Notes: a model not told the origin generated them from the letters alone. Shown: positions 7,498-17,648, numbered from the stretch's first letter. The stretch: 54,348 nucleotides of DNA from RGIG5681 sp034180345 (GCA_034180345.1 JAXFOQ010000013.1:1-54348); one strand, 5' to 3'. Program-made: numbers and translations.

Positions 7498-9213
7498 TTG
7501 CTAGCGATATTGTTTTTTATAAGTTTATATTTTGATAAATATCTTGTTATATTGTTAGTTGTGGCAATTATTTATTTATTTTTTAGAGTAAATAAATTAT
7601 CACTAATAATATTTCTTGGTTTAATTATTATTAGTCATATACCACATAACTATAATAGGGTTAGTACAGCTAAAATTGTTAAGATTAATGCTAAATCATA
7701 CATTGCCCAGACATATCACTACAATATTCTTGTGATAACTAAAAAGAAATTAAATTTTGGTGATCAAATTAGTTTTAATGAAAAATTACTGGATCATATG
7801 ACAATAACTGATGATTTATTCGGCTTTGATGATGAAAATTATTATCGAAGTTATAATATTAAATATAAATTAATTACTGATGATTTAATGGTCAAAGAAC
7901 ATTTTGATTTAAAAAAGATTATTTATAATAAAATAATTAATAAAAATAATTATTATAAATACTTTATTTTTAATATCAAGGATCAAAATATTGATGATGA
8001 TTTACTATACGAAAGTGGTTTAGGTTATTATGGTTTATTGTTTGTAGTTAACAAAGTATTACGAATTTTCTTAAATGAGCATAAGACGAAAAGATATTCG
8101 ATATTATTTTTGGCGTTAATTGCCATTTTTGATAATAGTTATGGTTTATTTAGACTGATTATTTACCGTTTGATATCTCTATTTATTAAAGACTATAAAT
8201 TGTCTTTTGCGGTTGCGAATATTATTTTAATGTTACTGTTACCGTATAAAGTTTTTAGTTTGAGTTTCATTTTGCCATTTATCCTTGGTCTTGTTTCAAT
8301 ATTCAGAAATAAAATATTTAATAAGTGGTTGATTGTAACGCTTTTTTCATCATTATTTTTTTATCAAGTTAATATAATTAAAATAATCTTCTTTCAATTT
8401 CACCAATCTCTTAAAGGGTTGATGTATTTTTTATCATTTATTTTAATCGATCACGAAGGTATATATGGATGGTTGATTAAATATTATCGTATATTTAATC
8501 ATTATTTAGATTTATTTATTATCAGAGGTAATATTGGTGGTTTAGGTATTGTTGTTTTCATTATTATAACCTTGATATTTAAGAAGTTTAAATTTTATCA
8601 ATCATCAATTCTAATAATTATGATTATCTTTTTAAATATTGGAAATTTATATCCTAGTATTTCAATTATTAATTCTGGTAAAAATCAATCAATTTTAATT
8701 AAGGATCATTTTAATTCTCGCACAGTTTTAATTGATAACAGCAACATTTATAATTATGAGCGCTTAAAAAGATTTATGTATGCCAAGGGTGTTAATAAGA
8801 TTGATCAACTGATTATTAAATCAAATAATCAAAATAATCTTCACCGTCTATATAATGATTTTAAGATTGATAAAATAACTGACAATCATTCTTTTGATTA
8901 TCAATATTTAGTAGTTAACAATCTTAATATTTTTATCATTAATAATAAAAATACACTTAAAGATTTACTTCAAAATTATAATTTAAAAATCGATATATTA
9001 GTAGACATCAACGATAAGTATGACCAATATTATGAAGAAGTTATTAAGACCTTAGATCCTAAGATAATCATCAGTCCCAAGCAACAAGAATTATTTGAAG
9101 AATATACAATAAAAAAATATGCAACCAAAAACCATAATATTGAATTTATATTTTCAAAATTTCATAACATCATCAAATTAAATGATGGTAATTTTGTTAT
9201 AATAAATCCATGA
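7498..9213 (+). CDS. comEC: ComEC/Rec2-like DNA-uptake channel with degenerate C-terminal domain
   Basis: About 571 residues, shorter than Bacillus ComEC (776). The N-terminal membrane helices are followed by the OB-like region (FGDQISFNEKLL, ending FDDENYYRSYNIKY). A polytopic competence domain follows (LLYESGLGYYGLLFVV matches the SGLH segment). A C-terminal region with the metallo-beta-lactamase backbone (SILIKDHF, TVLIDNS, GVNKIDQLII) completes it. Where the family has a THxDxDHxGG metal site, this protein reads KSNNQNNLHRL (residues ~440-450), so the nuclease site is gone. The start is uncertain: no ATG precedes in frame and the TTG at 7498 has no clear Shine-Dalgarno. It overlaps holA by 4 nt. 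Confidence 0.88.
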   Translation: MLAILFFISLYFDKYLVILLVVAIIYLFFRVNKLSLIIFLGLIIISHIPHNYNRVSTAKIVKINAKSYIAQTYHYNILVITKKKLNFGDQISFNEKLLDHMTITDDLFGFDDENYYRSYNIKYKLITDDLMVKEHFDLKKIIYNKIINKNNYYKYFIFNIKDQNIDDDLLYESGLGYYGLLFVVNKVLRIFLNEHKTKRYSILFLALIAIFDNSYGLFRLIIYRLISLFIKDYKLSFAVANIILMLLLPYKVFSLSFILPFILGLVSIFRNKIFNKWLIVTLFSSLFFYQVNIIKIIFFQFHQSLKGLMYFLSFILIDHEGIYGWLIKYYRIFNHYLDLFIIRGNIGGLGIVVFIIITLIFKKFKFYQSSILIIMIIFLNIGNLYPSISIINSGKNQSILIKDHFNSRTVLIDNSNIYNYERLKRFMYAKGVNKIDQLIIKSNNQNNLHRLYNDFKIDKITDNHSFDYQYLVVNNLNIFIINNKNTLKDLLQNYNLKIDILVDINDKYDQYYEEVIKTLDPKIIISPKQQELFEEYTIKKYATKNHNIEFIFSKFHNIIKLNDGNFVIINP

Positions 9214-10151
9214 TATATCTTATCCACGGTCAAGAATACTATTTAGTTAAAGAAAAACTTAACGAGATCTTAAAGGGTCATAATGAGGAGATTGTTGACT
9301 TAAAGACAAATGCTAGTATTGAAGATTTATTAATTGAAGCCAGTAGTTATAGTATTTTTGATGAACATAAGATTATTTTAATTAAGAATCCGATGTTTTT
9401 AAATATCAAGATAAGTGATACTGAATATGAAGCAATGAAAAATTATCTTGATAATCCAAATGATAATTGCACAATTATTTTCATTGGAGTTGACTTACAA
9501 TTTAATGGGACATTGAGATTATATAAATTAATTAAAAAATATGCACAAGAATTTAAGTTTGAACAATTAAAAAAATATGATTTTAGAAATTATATCATCA
9601 AAGATTTAAAAAATAAAAATTTAAAACTAAGTAATAACTGCATTAATTTATTATTAGAATCTATACCCAATGATTTAGAAATATATCATAACGAAGCTGA
9701 AAAACTTTTACTTTTTAATGGTGGCATTGATGAAAGAGTAATCGGTACTTTAATAACTAGAAATTTAGATGAAAATGTTTTTAATCTAATTAATTATATT
9801 ATTGATGGTAACACTAAGGCATCAATAATTAAATTTCGTGAATTAATTGATTTAGGTGTTGCTGTGCAACAGATTATTGCCGTCATCGCTGGACAATTTC
9901 GTTTTTTAAATATTGTTTCATATCTACATAAAAACAATTATTCTTTTCCGGAGATTGTTGAAATTACTAAGGCTAAAGGTTTCAGAATTGAACAAGCCAT
10001 TGAAACAATAGTACGTACTAATAAGTTTAATTATCTTAAAGCCTTAGGTGAATTATCCTTTGTCGATCAACTTAGTAAATCGACAACTGAAATAGATATT
10101 AACGATTTAATGGAATTATATATTACTAAAATTATAGGTGAATTAAAATGA
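9210..10151 (+). CDS. holA: DNA polymerase III subunit delta
   Basis: 313 residues. The start MIYLIHGQEYYLVKEKL and the segment SIFDEHKIILIKNPMFL match the delta-subunit N-terminal P-loop-like fold. The family's C-terminal collar domain is recognisable in VFNLINYIIDGNTKASI and ELSFVDQLSKS. Delta opens the beta clamp in the clamp loader. It follows comEC as in Bacillus; the rpsT gene that often comes next is absent. Both ends overlap neighbours (ATGA), so it is co-translated. Confidence 0.93.
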   Translation: MIYLIHGQEYYLVKEKLNEILKGHNEEIVDLKTNASIEDLLIEASSYSIFDEHKIILIKNPMFLNIKISDTEYEAMKNYLDNPNDNCTIIFIGVDLQFNGTLRLYKLIKKYAQEFKFEQLKKYDFRNYIIKDLKNKNLKLSNNCINLLLESIPNDLEIYHNEAEKLLLFNGGIDERVIGTLITRNLDENVFNLINYIIDGNTKASIIKFRELIDLGVAVQQIIAVIAGQFRFLNIVSYLHKNNYSFPEIVEITKAKGFRIEQAIETIVRTNKFNYLKALGELSFVDQLSKSTTEIDINDLMELYITKIIGELK

Positions 10152-11332
10152 ACTCAATAAAAGATATTTATCGTATAGGACACGGTCCTAGCTCATCACA
10201 CACCATAGCACCAAGTCGTGCCTGCGCTTTTTTTAAAGCTCAACATCCTGATGTTGATTATGTCAAAATTAGATTAGAGGGTTCTTTAGCGCTTACTGCA
10301 AGAGGGCATTATACTGATCGCATTGTCATCGAAACTATGGCACCGATTAAGACTGATATTGATTTTAAGCTCCAAGAAGGAGAATCATATATCATTATTA
10401 AAGGATATAAGAATGGAGAACTTATTGATACTTGGAATTGTCTATCGCTAGGTGGTGGATCAATCAGAATTGATAAATATAATTCTAATGATGAGGTGGA
10501 TTATTACCAAGAGAACTGGTTTGATGAAATAAATAAATATATTCATGAAAATAATATTGATGTATTAACCTATATTTATAATCGTGAGCCAGATTTAAAG
10601 GCATACTTATCAAAGTCATTTGATGTAATTATCGACGAAGTAGAACGAGGTCTTAGTGATGAAGGGGTGCTTTGTAAGGAATTAAAACTTAATTGTGTAG
10701 CTAAAAATATTTTTAATGAATCAATAATCAACAATGATGATGAATTAAAATTAATGGCTTATAGCTATGCAGCCAACGAAGAAAATGCCAAAGGTCATAT
10801 TGTCGTTACAGCACCAACATTAGGGGCTTGTGGGGTTGTGGCAGCGATTTTATATTACTTTCATCACGACCTTAAGGTAGCCAAAGATAAATTATTGGAT
10901 GCGATGGCCGTTGGAGGTTTATTTGGAAACATCATCAAAAAAAACGCCTCAATATCAGGGGCGATCGGGGGATGTCAGGCAGAGGTAGGAACAGCCACTG
11001 CAATGGCAAGTGCGATGGTTACTTGGCTTAATGGCGAAAGTCTTAATACTTGCTCATATGCTGCAGAAATTGGTATTGAACACTTTTTAGGGCTTACCTG
11101 TGATCCGGTTAAAGGTTATGTAATTATCCCTTGTATTGAACGCAATGCTGTAGCAGCCAGCAGAGCTTTTAATGCTGCCAAGATTGCTAAGACCATTCAT
11201 AAATTTCGCAACAATACCGTTTCTTTTGATGCAGTTGTTAAGACAATGAAATATACAGGTTCTAAACTACCATACGAATTAAAAGAAACATCATTGGGTG
11301 GTCTAGCAAAAGAAGTGGTAATCGATGAATAA
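10148..11332 (+). CDS. sdaA: L-serine ammonia-lyase, single-chain iron-sulfur type
   Basis: 394 residues, with the N-terminal beta domain (RIGHGPSSSHTIAPSRA) and C-terminal alpha domain fused in one chain. Cysteines C276 (GGCQAEVG), C318 (LTCDPVKG) and C329 (PCIERNA) have the 42 and 11 residue spacing known for [4Fe-4S] ligands of this family. It converts L-serine to pyruvate and ammonia. Together with acetate kinase at 21.98 kb this suggests serine is used for ATP. It overlaps holA (4 nt) and the U32 gene (8 nt). Confidence 0.95.
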   Translation: MNSIKDIYRIGHGPSSSHTIAPSRACAFFKAQHPDVDYVKIRLEGSLALTARGHYTDRIVIETMAPIKTDIDFKLQEGESYIIIKGYKNGELIDTWNCLSLGGGSIRIDKYNSNDEVDYYQENWFDEINKYIHENNIDVLTYIYNREPDLKAYLSKSFDVIIDEVERGLSDEGVLCKELKLNCVAKNIFNESIINNDDELKLMAYSYAANEENAKGHIVVTAPTLGACGVVAAILYYFHHDLKVAKDKLLDAMAVGGLFGNIIKKNASISGAIGGCQAEVGTATAMASAMVTWLNGESLNTCSYAAEIGIEHFLGLTCDPVKGYVIIPCIERNAVAASRAFNAAKIAKTIHKFRNNTVSFDAVVKTMKYTGSKLPYELKETSLGGLAKEVVIDE

Positions 11333-13445
11333 AATTGAACTATTAATGCCTGCAGGTAATTTAGAAACATTAAAATATGCCTGTAATAATGGTGCTGATG
11401 CCATATACTTGGGTATGAATAGATTTAGTGCCCGTGCCTTTGCGAATAATTTTAGTCGTGAGGATTTAATTGAAGGAATTAATTATGCCCATCTTTTAAA
11501 TGTAAAAGTATATGTAACCTTAAACACACTGATTGATGAGAGTCAATTTAATAAAGCTATAGAATTGATTGATTTTTTATATTATCAAAATGTCGATGCC
11601 CTAATCATTCAAGATTTAGGTCTTTTAGAGTATATAAGCAAGGTATATCCAGACTTTGAATTACACGCCTCAACACAAATGCATATCCATAATTTAAATG
11701 GTGCTAAATTCATAACTGATGCTGGTATCAAACGCGTAGTTATCGCAAGGGAAACACCCCTAAAAGTTATTGAGGATATTTGTAAAGCTGGTATTGAAGT
11801 TGAAGTATTTACCTATGGTGCCTTATGTGTGTCTTATAGTGGGCAATGTCTAATCAGCTCTTTTTATAGTAAGCGTTCAGCAAATAAGGGAGTATGCGCT
11901 CAGTATTGTCGAATGTTATATCGTTTAAAAAATCTTAGCACCAATAAATATTTAACTGACTACGAATATAGCCTTTCAATGAAGGATTTAAGAACGATTA
12001 CCATGGTCAAAGATTTTATCAAGGCTGGAGTAAGGTCGCTTAAAATTGAAGGTAGAATGAAAAAACCTGAATATGTTGCCTTGATCACTAAGCTATATCG
12101 TAAGGCTATTGATGATTACTATGATAATAAAGAATTTAGCTTAGATGCCAATATCAATAATCAATTAAACAAGCTTTTTAATCGTGAATATACTAAGGGT
12201 TTTGTTGGAGATGCTTCAAATAATGAATTAGTAAATACATACCGACCTAATCATTTGGGTATTTATCTTGGTGAGGTCATCGGATATAGGGATGGTTTAA
12301 TCGACATTAAACTTAAACACCAACTAAATCAATTTGATGGAATTAGATTTATTAATGATAAAGATGATCATGGAATGATTGTTAATATGTTATATCATAA
12401 TAAAATACTTACTAATAAGGTTAATGAAAACGAAGTTGCCTCAGTTAGAGTTGATAAATATACACCTGTTGGATCAAAGGTATTTTTAACCAGTGATAAT
12501 AATTTATTGAATGAATTAGCTACTGATGCTAAGATAATCAAAAGAAGGGTAGCAATCACAGCTTTTTTAAAGGCCAAAAAAGGCAAAACACTTTCAATAA
12601 CAATAAAAAATGATAATTATAAAGTGGATGTTAAGAGCGATTATATTGTTGAACAAGCCAAGTATAAATTGGATCTTGATAAAGTCCGAAATTCCCTAAA
12701 TCAAATTCAAGATACTGTTTATAAATTTCAAGATATAATTTTTATCATTGATGATGATGCCTTTATTCCGATGAGCATCGTTAAGAAAATAAGGCGCGAG
12801 GCTTTAGAAAAATTAAATGACTTAAGATTATCTTTTAAGCGTTTGGGTAAGAAAAACTATATTCACAATATCAAAGAAATAATTCCAACAGCATATCATT
12901 TGAATGAGATTAATGATCTTGATTTTTTTGATGAAAGCCTTACTAATATTTCAGAATTTCAGCTTGATCAAACCGAAAGAATACCAGCATTAATCAAAGA
13001 ATGTGATAATAATCTTAATTCACGATTTATCAAAGAAATAGGTGATTTATACCGACTTAATGATTTGGGCATTTCATTACCTAGTCTTAACATTACTAAT
13101 AGTTATGCGGCAGCATTTTTATACCAACATCAGGTTAATACAGTTTATCTTTCCTTAGAATTAGATGAACAACATATTATAAAAATCATTGATAACTTTA
13201 TTGATAGGTATCATATTGAACCTAACTTTGGTTATCAAAATAAAGGTCCTGTTATTGTGATGCACCTTAAATATCATCCACCTCTAATGAATAAAGACGA
13301 TCAATTTGCATTGGTTGATTTAAAAAATCGGATTTTTAAATTACATTTTGATGCCAATGGCTATTTGAATATCTATAGTGATTTTCAATTATCATTAAAT
13401 TATCAGATTAAACATTTATCTAATACATTAAAAATAAATATCTAA
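11325..13445 (+). CDS. U32 family protein (TrhP/RlhA-type RNA hydroxylation), long form
   Basis: 706 residues. The N-terminal U32 barrel runs from LLMPAGNLETLKYACNNGAD through LHASTQMHIHN to a four-cysteine cluster (GALCVSYSGQC, KGVCAQYCRM). SLKIEGRMKKPEYVA closes the core. The C-terminal ~400 residues form the DUF3656-like extension of the long members. Formerly called collagenase-like peptidases, these proteins act in prephenate-dependent hydroxylation of tRNA U34 or 23S rRNA in E. coli; which substrate applies here cannot be told. Last gene of the chain starting at 6762; a strong terminator follows. Confidence 0.93.
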   Translation: MNKIELLMPAGNLETLKYACNNGADAIYLGMNRFSARAFANNFSREDLIEGINYAHLLNVKVYVTLNTLIDESQFNKAIELIDFLYYQNVDALIIQDLGLLEYISKVYPDFELHASTQMHIHNLNGAKFITDAGIKRVVIARETPLKVIEDICKAGIEVEVFTYGALCVSYSGQCLISSFYSKRSANKGVCAQYCRMLYRLKNLSTNKYLTDYEYSLSMKDLRTITMVKDFIKAGVRSLKIEGRMKKPEYVALITKLYRKAIDDYYDNKEFSLDANINNQLNKLFNREYTKGFVGDASNNELVNTYRPNHLGIYLGEVIGYRDGLIDIKLKHQLNQFDGIRFINDKDDHGMIVNMLYHNKILTNKVNENEVASVRVDKYTPVGSKVFLTSDNNLLNELATDAKIIKRRVAITAFLKAKKGKTLSITIKNDNYKVDVKSDYIVEQAKYKLDLDKVRNSLNQIQDTVYKFQDIIFIIDDDAFIPMSIVKKIRREALEKLNDLRLSFKRLGKKNYIHNIKEIIPTAYHLNEINDLDFFDESLTNISEFQLDQTERIPALIKECDNNLNSRFIKEIGDLYRLNDLGISLPSLNITNSYAAAFLYQHQVNTVYLSLELDEQHIIKIIDNFIDRYHIEPNFGYQNKGPVIVMHLKYHPPLMNKDDQFALVDLKNRIFKLHFDANGYLNIYSDFQLSLNYQIKHLSNTLKINI

Positions 13446-13470
13446 AAGTCTAAGTTTAGACTTTTATTTT
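13444..13470 (+). terminator. Intrinsic terminator after the U32 gene
   Basis: AAAAGTCTAA (13444-13453) is perfectly complementary to TTAGACTTTT (13456-13465) and is followed by ATTTT. It overlaps the U32 stop codon region and isolates the competence chain from the surface-protein island. Confidence 0.88.
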
Positions 13471-13523
13471 AGGAATTATTATTTGCCAAGCTATTAATGA
13501 TGTGAAAAGGGAGGAAAATATCA

Positions 13524-16166
13524 ATGATTAATAGCTTAAAAAATAAAATTATCATATCGGTATTGTTAGTGATGATGTTTTTAATTATACCGATTAAAAC
13601 TAAGGCTTTAGAAAGGGAAGAATATCACAATGAGGATATTAATGTTGTTTTATCAAGAATCAGTCAAGATGGTAAAACATCATTAAATTTTTATTTTAAT
13701 TACAACAATCTTAAAATCAATAGTTTTAAGTTGGAGGATAATTACATTGAAGGTGATAATGGTCTTTATGGTGTAGATATATATGAAAATGGCACCTATC
13801 CTTTTAAGGTTAATTATTCTAAGCAAGGAGAAGAAAAGGAATTTGAATTTGAGGTTAATGTCGATGATGTCAAGACTAATTATGTGGTAGGATTACCAAA
13901 AGAAAAAGAATTAAATAAATTGTTAAAAGCCAATCAATATGCTGTTTATCAACAGGATGTTAATAAAACCTATATTGTTTCAAAGTTAGAAAATAAAGTA
14001 AGAGCTAGGAGAGCTTTACATAACAACAATAAAATTACATATGGTGAATTATTGTCTGAACATACTGCCTTTCATTGGGCAGCTAATGATAGTTATTATT
14101 GGAAGGATTTTCATCAATACGAACATAAACTTAACGGTAAGATTGGATACTGCCTTGAGCCTTCGGTTAATGATGTTATTACATCTTCAGCGAAAATTAC
14201 CAATTTTAATAATAAGTCCGATATAAGAATAATGCCTGATGGAACATTGCTTACCAATCTTTCGAAAAAACAGCGTGATAAAATCAATTTAATCGCTAAT
14301 TATGGATATGGTTATCCAGGGCATAGCACCAAGAAATATAAGTGGGCAACACAGATTTTAATCTGGCAAGAGATCGGCTGGGTGATCGATGATTACGGAA
14401 CACTGGGAAAACCTGGTGCTGAAATGAAGGTGATCAATAAATTAATTAATGATCATAATTTAAAATTATCTTGGGATAATAAGCAATATACTGTAAAAAT
14501 TAATGATAAATTATGGTTAAATGACCAGAATATCTGGCAGTATGCTGTTGATAAAAATAAAACTAAAGGAATTAAAATTCTTGATAAAAAAAGTAATTCC
14601 TTAGGTATTCAAATATTGACAGAAGATGCAAAATTATCACTTATTAAAAATGGTTATAATGAGCTTGGAACATCAATATTCGCTAGTGATGGCCATAGTC
14701 AAAAAGTCGGGATTATGTATCAACATGAACCAAAATCTGCCACTGCCAATTTCAAAGTCATCAATCAAGGAAGTTTAAAAATTGCCAAGGAAGATAAGTT
14801 TGGCAACAAGGTGGTTGGTGTTACCTTTAAAATATGGTATAGCGACCAAGAAGAAAAATCTTGGAATTATACAACAGATGACCAAGGTGAGGTGGAAATA
14901 CCGCATCTATTAGCCGGTAAGGAGTTATCAATTCAAGAAATTGCAGTCCCCAAACACTTGGTTTTAGATAATAATATTAAAAAGATTAAACTTATAGCTA
15001 ATAAAATCACTACAGTTAAATTCATTAATGATATTAAATCTGATTTAAGAATTATCAAAAAGGATAAGCATAGCGGTTTAGCAATACCCAATACTAAATT
15101 TAATATCTTAGATAGTGAAAACAATATCATTAAAAGTCTATTAACCAATAATGATGGTTATGCAGAAATTAATAATCTAAATCAAGGAAAATACCATATT
15201 GAAGAAATTGCGGTTCCCAAACCCTATGTAATAAATAAAGCTCAGGCAGTCCAAAGTATCGAGATTGAAAATAATCACAAAGGTTATTATGAACTTATAT
15301 TTGAAAATGATAAACAAGAAATATTGATTGAAAAATATGATAGGGATACTAAAAAACCTATTCCTGATACAATCTTTGATATTTATCATAAAGATCAGCT
15401 TATAACCACTGTTAAAACCAATTCCGAAGGTATTGCAAAGGTATCTTACCTTGAAAATGGTAAGTATAATGTCGTGGAAAAGAGTGTTCCTAGCCCCTAT
15501 GTAATAAAACCTGATGATAGTACTAAGGAATTACTTATTGATAATTCCAAACAGGTCAAATATCGAATTATTTTTGAAAACGAAATTAAAAAAGTTAATT
15601 TTAGCTTATATAAATATGATGCTAAAACTAAAAAATTATTAAATGATGCTATTTTTGAGGTTTATCTTACTAAAAATAATGTCAAAACTAAATTAGGCAC
15701 CTATATTACTGGTGGATTGATTATCGAAACAAAAAATGACATTCAATTATATAGTGATCCTAAATTAACTAAGAGTGTAGGTAAATATCAACCATCAAAC
15801 GATAAAGTTGTTATTAGAAATTTAAAACCCGATCAATATTTTACCCTGATTGATAATCATTTATTGTCGTTTGATGTAATTGAAGGGGGTATAATGATTA
15901 AAAATCTCGCCGAAGGAAGTATGATTATATACAAAGAGGTCATCGCCCCTAAAGGATATATGCTTAAAAACCAAGAAAATAATATTTCATTGAGGGGTGA
16001 TGATGGTGAAAATATCACGGTACATTTTTCAAATGATAAAAGTGATATTCCATCTAAAAAATTACCTAAAACTGGATCAAAATCTTTAAGTAATATCATT
16101 ATTATATCAGGCTTTAGTATATTTATTATTACTATTTTAGTCCGTTTATTTACTATTAAAAAATAA
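13524..16166 (+). CDS. Thioester-domain adhesin with SpaA-type repeats and LPKTG sortase anchor
   Basis: 880 residues. The signal peptide is residues 1-29, with cleavage likely after KTKA. A thioester domain (~180-400) has Cys210 in IGYCLEPS and Gln277 in ATQILIWQE, the pair that forms the internal Cys-Gln thioester in TIE/TED adhesins, which bind host surfaces covalently. Four SpaA/Cna-B-like domains follow (~415-505, 507-598, 600-690, 692-850), each with an early Lys and an EEIAVPKPY-type Glu motif expected to form isopeptide bonds. It ends in LPKTG, a hydrophobic helix and RLFTIKK, so it should be linked to peptidoglycan by sortase A. SD GGGAGG precedes ATG 13524. No sortase gene is in the window. 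Confidence 0.93.
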   Translation: MINSLKNKIIISVLLVMMFLIIPIKTKALEREEYHNEDINVVLSRISQDGKTSLNFYFNYNNLKINSFKLEDNYIEGDNGLYGVDIYENGTYPFKVNYSKQGEEKEFEFEVNVDDVKTNYVVGLPKEKELNKLLKANQYAVYQQDVNKTYIVSKLENKVRARRALHNNNKITYGELLSEHTAFHWAANDSYYWKDFHQYEHKLNGKIGYCLEPSVNDVITSSAKITNFNNKSDIRIMPDGTLLTNLSKKQRDKINLIANYGYGYPGHSTKKYKWATQILIWQEIGWVIDDYGTLGKPGAEMKVINKLINDHNLKLSWDNKQYTVKINDKLWLNDQNIWQYAVDKNKTKGIKILDKKSNSLGIQILTEDAKLSLIKNGYNELGTSIFASDGHSQKVGIMYQHEPKSATANFKVINQGSLKIAKEDKFGNKVVGVTFKIWYSDQEEKSWNYTTDDQGEVEIPHLLAGKELSIQEIAVPKHLVLDNNIKKIKLIANKITTVKFINDIKSDLRIIKKDKHSGLAIPNTKFNILDSENNIIKSLLTNNDGYAEINNLNQGKYHIEEIAVPKPYVINKAQAVQSIEIENNHKGYYELIFENDKQEILIEKYDRDTKKPIPDTIFDIYHKDQLITTVKTNSEGIAKVSYLENGKYNVVEKSVPSPYVIKPDDSTKELLIDNSKQVKYRIIFENEIKKVNFSLYKYDAKTKKLLNDAIFEVYLTKNNVKTKLGTYITGGLIIETKNDIQLYSDPKLTKSVGKYQPSNDKVVIRNLKPDQYFTLIDNHLLSFDVIEGGIMIKNLAEGSMIIYKEVIAPKGYMLKNQENNISLRGDDGENITVHFSNDKSDIPSKKLPKTGSKSLSNIIIISGFSIFIITILVRLFTIKK

Positions 16167-16180
16167 TATAATTTTTTCTT

Positions 16181-16203
16181 GATATTTATTTGAAATATCT
16201 TTA
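16181..16203 (+). terminator. Weak AT-rich terminator hairpin after the adhesin gene
   Basis: GATATTT (16181-16187) pairs with AAATATC (16193-16199) and is followed by TTT. The stem has only two G-C pairs, so termination may be incomplete and the following surface gene may be partly co-transcribed. Confidence 0.45.
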
Positions 16204-16251
16204 GTATTAAAGCGTTACTTTGTTAGTAATTTTTATGAAGGGGTTATAAAT

Positions 16252-17579
16252 ATGAAAAAAATTATAAATATTTTAGTTATGTTGTTGGTTTTTTTCATCA
16301 CTCATCATTCCTATGAGCAAAGTTGAAGCCATTGAAAATCCTGATGAATTTCTTGAGGCCTATGAATATATCGAAGTTTTGTACGATTCTTCAATCAATG
16401 TTTTCTTAACTAAAAATGCTGGTTTTATTGAACTCGTTAGTCATAATCCAGTTAAGGGAACATTCCCACAAGCTACAGGTTTTCGTGTATTTAGAGCTGT
16501 TCCAAGCACTGATTGGGTTTTAAAGCTTGGAAATTTGAACAATTGCCTATGATGAAAGCGGTGATACAATTTCTGTTAATAGACTGATTACTCGTGGTGA
16601 AATCTTTTTCAATAAACTCACTTATAATGTTTATGCTAAATTTAACCCGACAATTAAAATTGAGAAAGTTATAAATAATAATAAAACAACTGAAGTTATT
16701 GAGGCTGAATATGGTCAAGATAAATCATATGCAATTAATGCTGCAAATGGATATGTAATTGAAAGTATTACCGTTGATGATACTAAAGTAGCTAATATTA
16801 CTAATCCATTTAATTACACACAAAATTTCACAAAAGTAGTTAAACCGCATAAGATTGTTGTTGAATTTTCTGAAAGAATTAAGGAAGTCGCTGCTGTTGT
16901 TCCTAATCAAACAGCTAATAATGCTACAGATTTAGGTATTCAAATTCCTGAAAATGTTAATTACAAAGTTGTTGAAAATAAAATTATTGACACTCAAGAA
17001 CATAATGTCGAAACGATTTTAGGTGGTAAATTATATCGACAAGTCATAACCTTAGAGTCAAATGATGGTTATATTTTCGCCGATAAAGTCGTAGCAAAAA
17101 TTAATGATGTTAAAACTAGCGCTTCCGTGTCAAAGGACTTTAAACACTTAACAATCCACAAAGACTTTATCTTATTTAGTGAAGCTAATAATGCCCCAAC
17201 ACTTAATGTTCGTGATGCTCAAATTAAGGCTGGTACAAAATTAGATTTAACTACACTCATTGATGAGGCACACGATATTGAAGATGGAAATATACTTAAT
17301 GGTGTTGTAATTGATGCTGGTGGATTTAATTATGAAGTAGCAGGAAAATACGAAATAACCTTCACAGCCATCGACAAAGATGGGGCTATGACCACTAAAA
17401 TTGCAACCGTTGAAGTTTTACCTGTTGTTAAAGCTAACAGTAAATCAAAAATTATCGATAATAAAATTTTACCGAAGACTGGAAGTGGAAGTGTTGTATT
17501 GATTGGTACAATAATAATCAGCCTTGGTAGTACTTTATTAGTCTTGAATAATAGTTATAAAAAATATAGCAACAATTAA
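16252..17579 (+). pseudogene. LPKTG surface protein with Ig-like domain, disrupted by two single-base shifts
   Basis: ATG 16252 follows AAGGGG and opens a signal peptide in frame 1. An extra T in a run of seven T (16289-16295) throws it out of frame, and the frame stops at 16326. Coding continues in frame 2 from the signal-peptide end (PMSKVEA) to 16552, then after a second extra base near 16538 in frame 3 without stops to 17579. Removing one base at each place gives one 441-residue protein: signal peptide, repeat-like beta domains (KFNPTIKIEKV, NGYVIESITVDD), an Ig-like DUF5011 domain (~residues 315-395), LPKTGSGS, membrane helix and basic tail. It may be a decayed gene, a phase-variable gene or sequencing error. 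Confidence 0.85.
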
Positions 17580-17607
17580 ACATCTATAAAATCAATCTAA
17601 CTATAAC

Positions 17608-17648
17608 AAACCCTTTAAAGTATTTATGATATTTATAAGGGTTTTTAT
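17608..17648 (+). terminator. Terminator after the LPKTG pseudogene
   Basis: AAACCCTT (17608-17615) pairs with AAGGGTTT (17637-17644), and an inner AT-rich stem may extend it. A T-rich run completes the signal to 17648. It closes the surface-protein island before smc. Confidence 0.75.

Noticed and set aside
16252..16330. Separate 24-aa peptide from ATG 16252
   Set aside because: It is the signal peptide of the following LPKTG protein, cut off by an extra T; reading on in the next frame restores a normal cleavage site.
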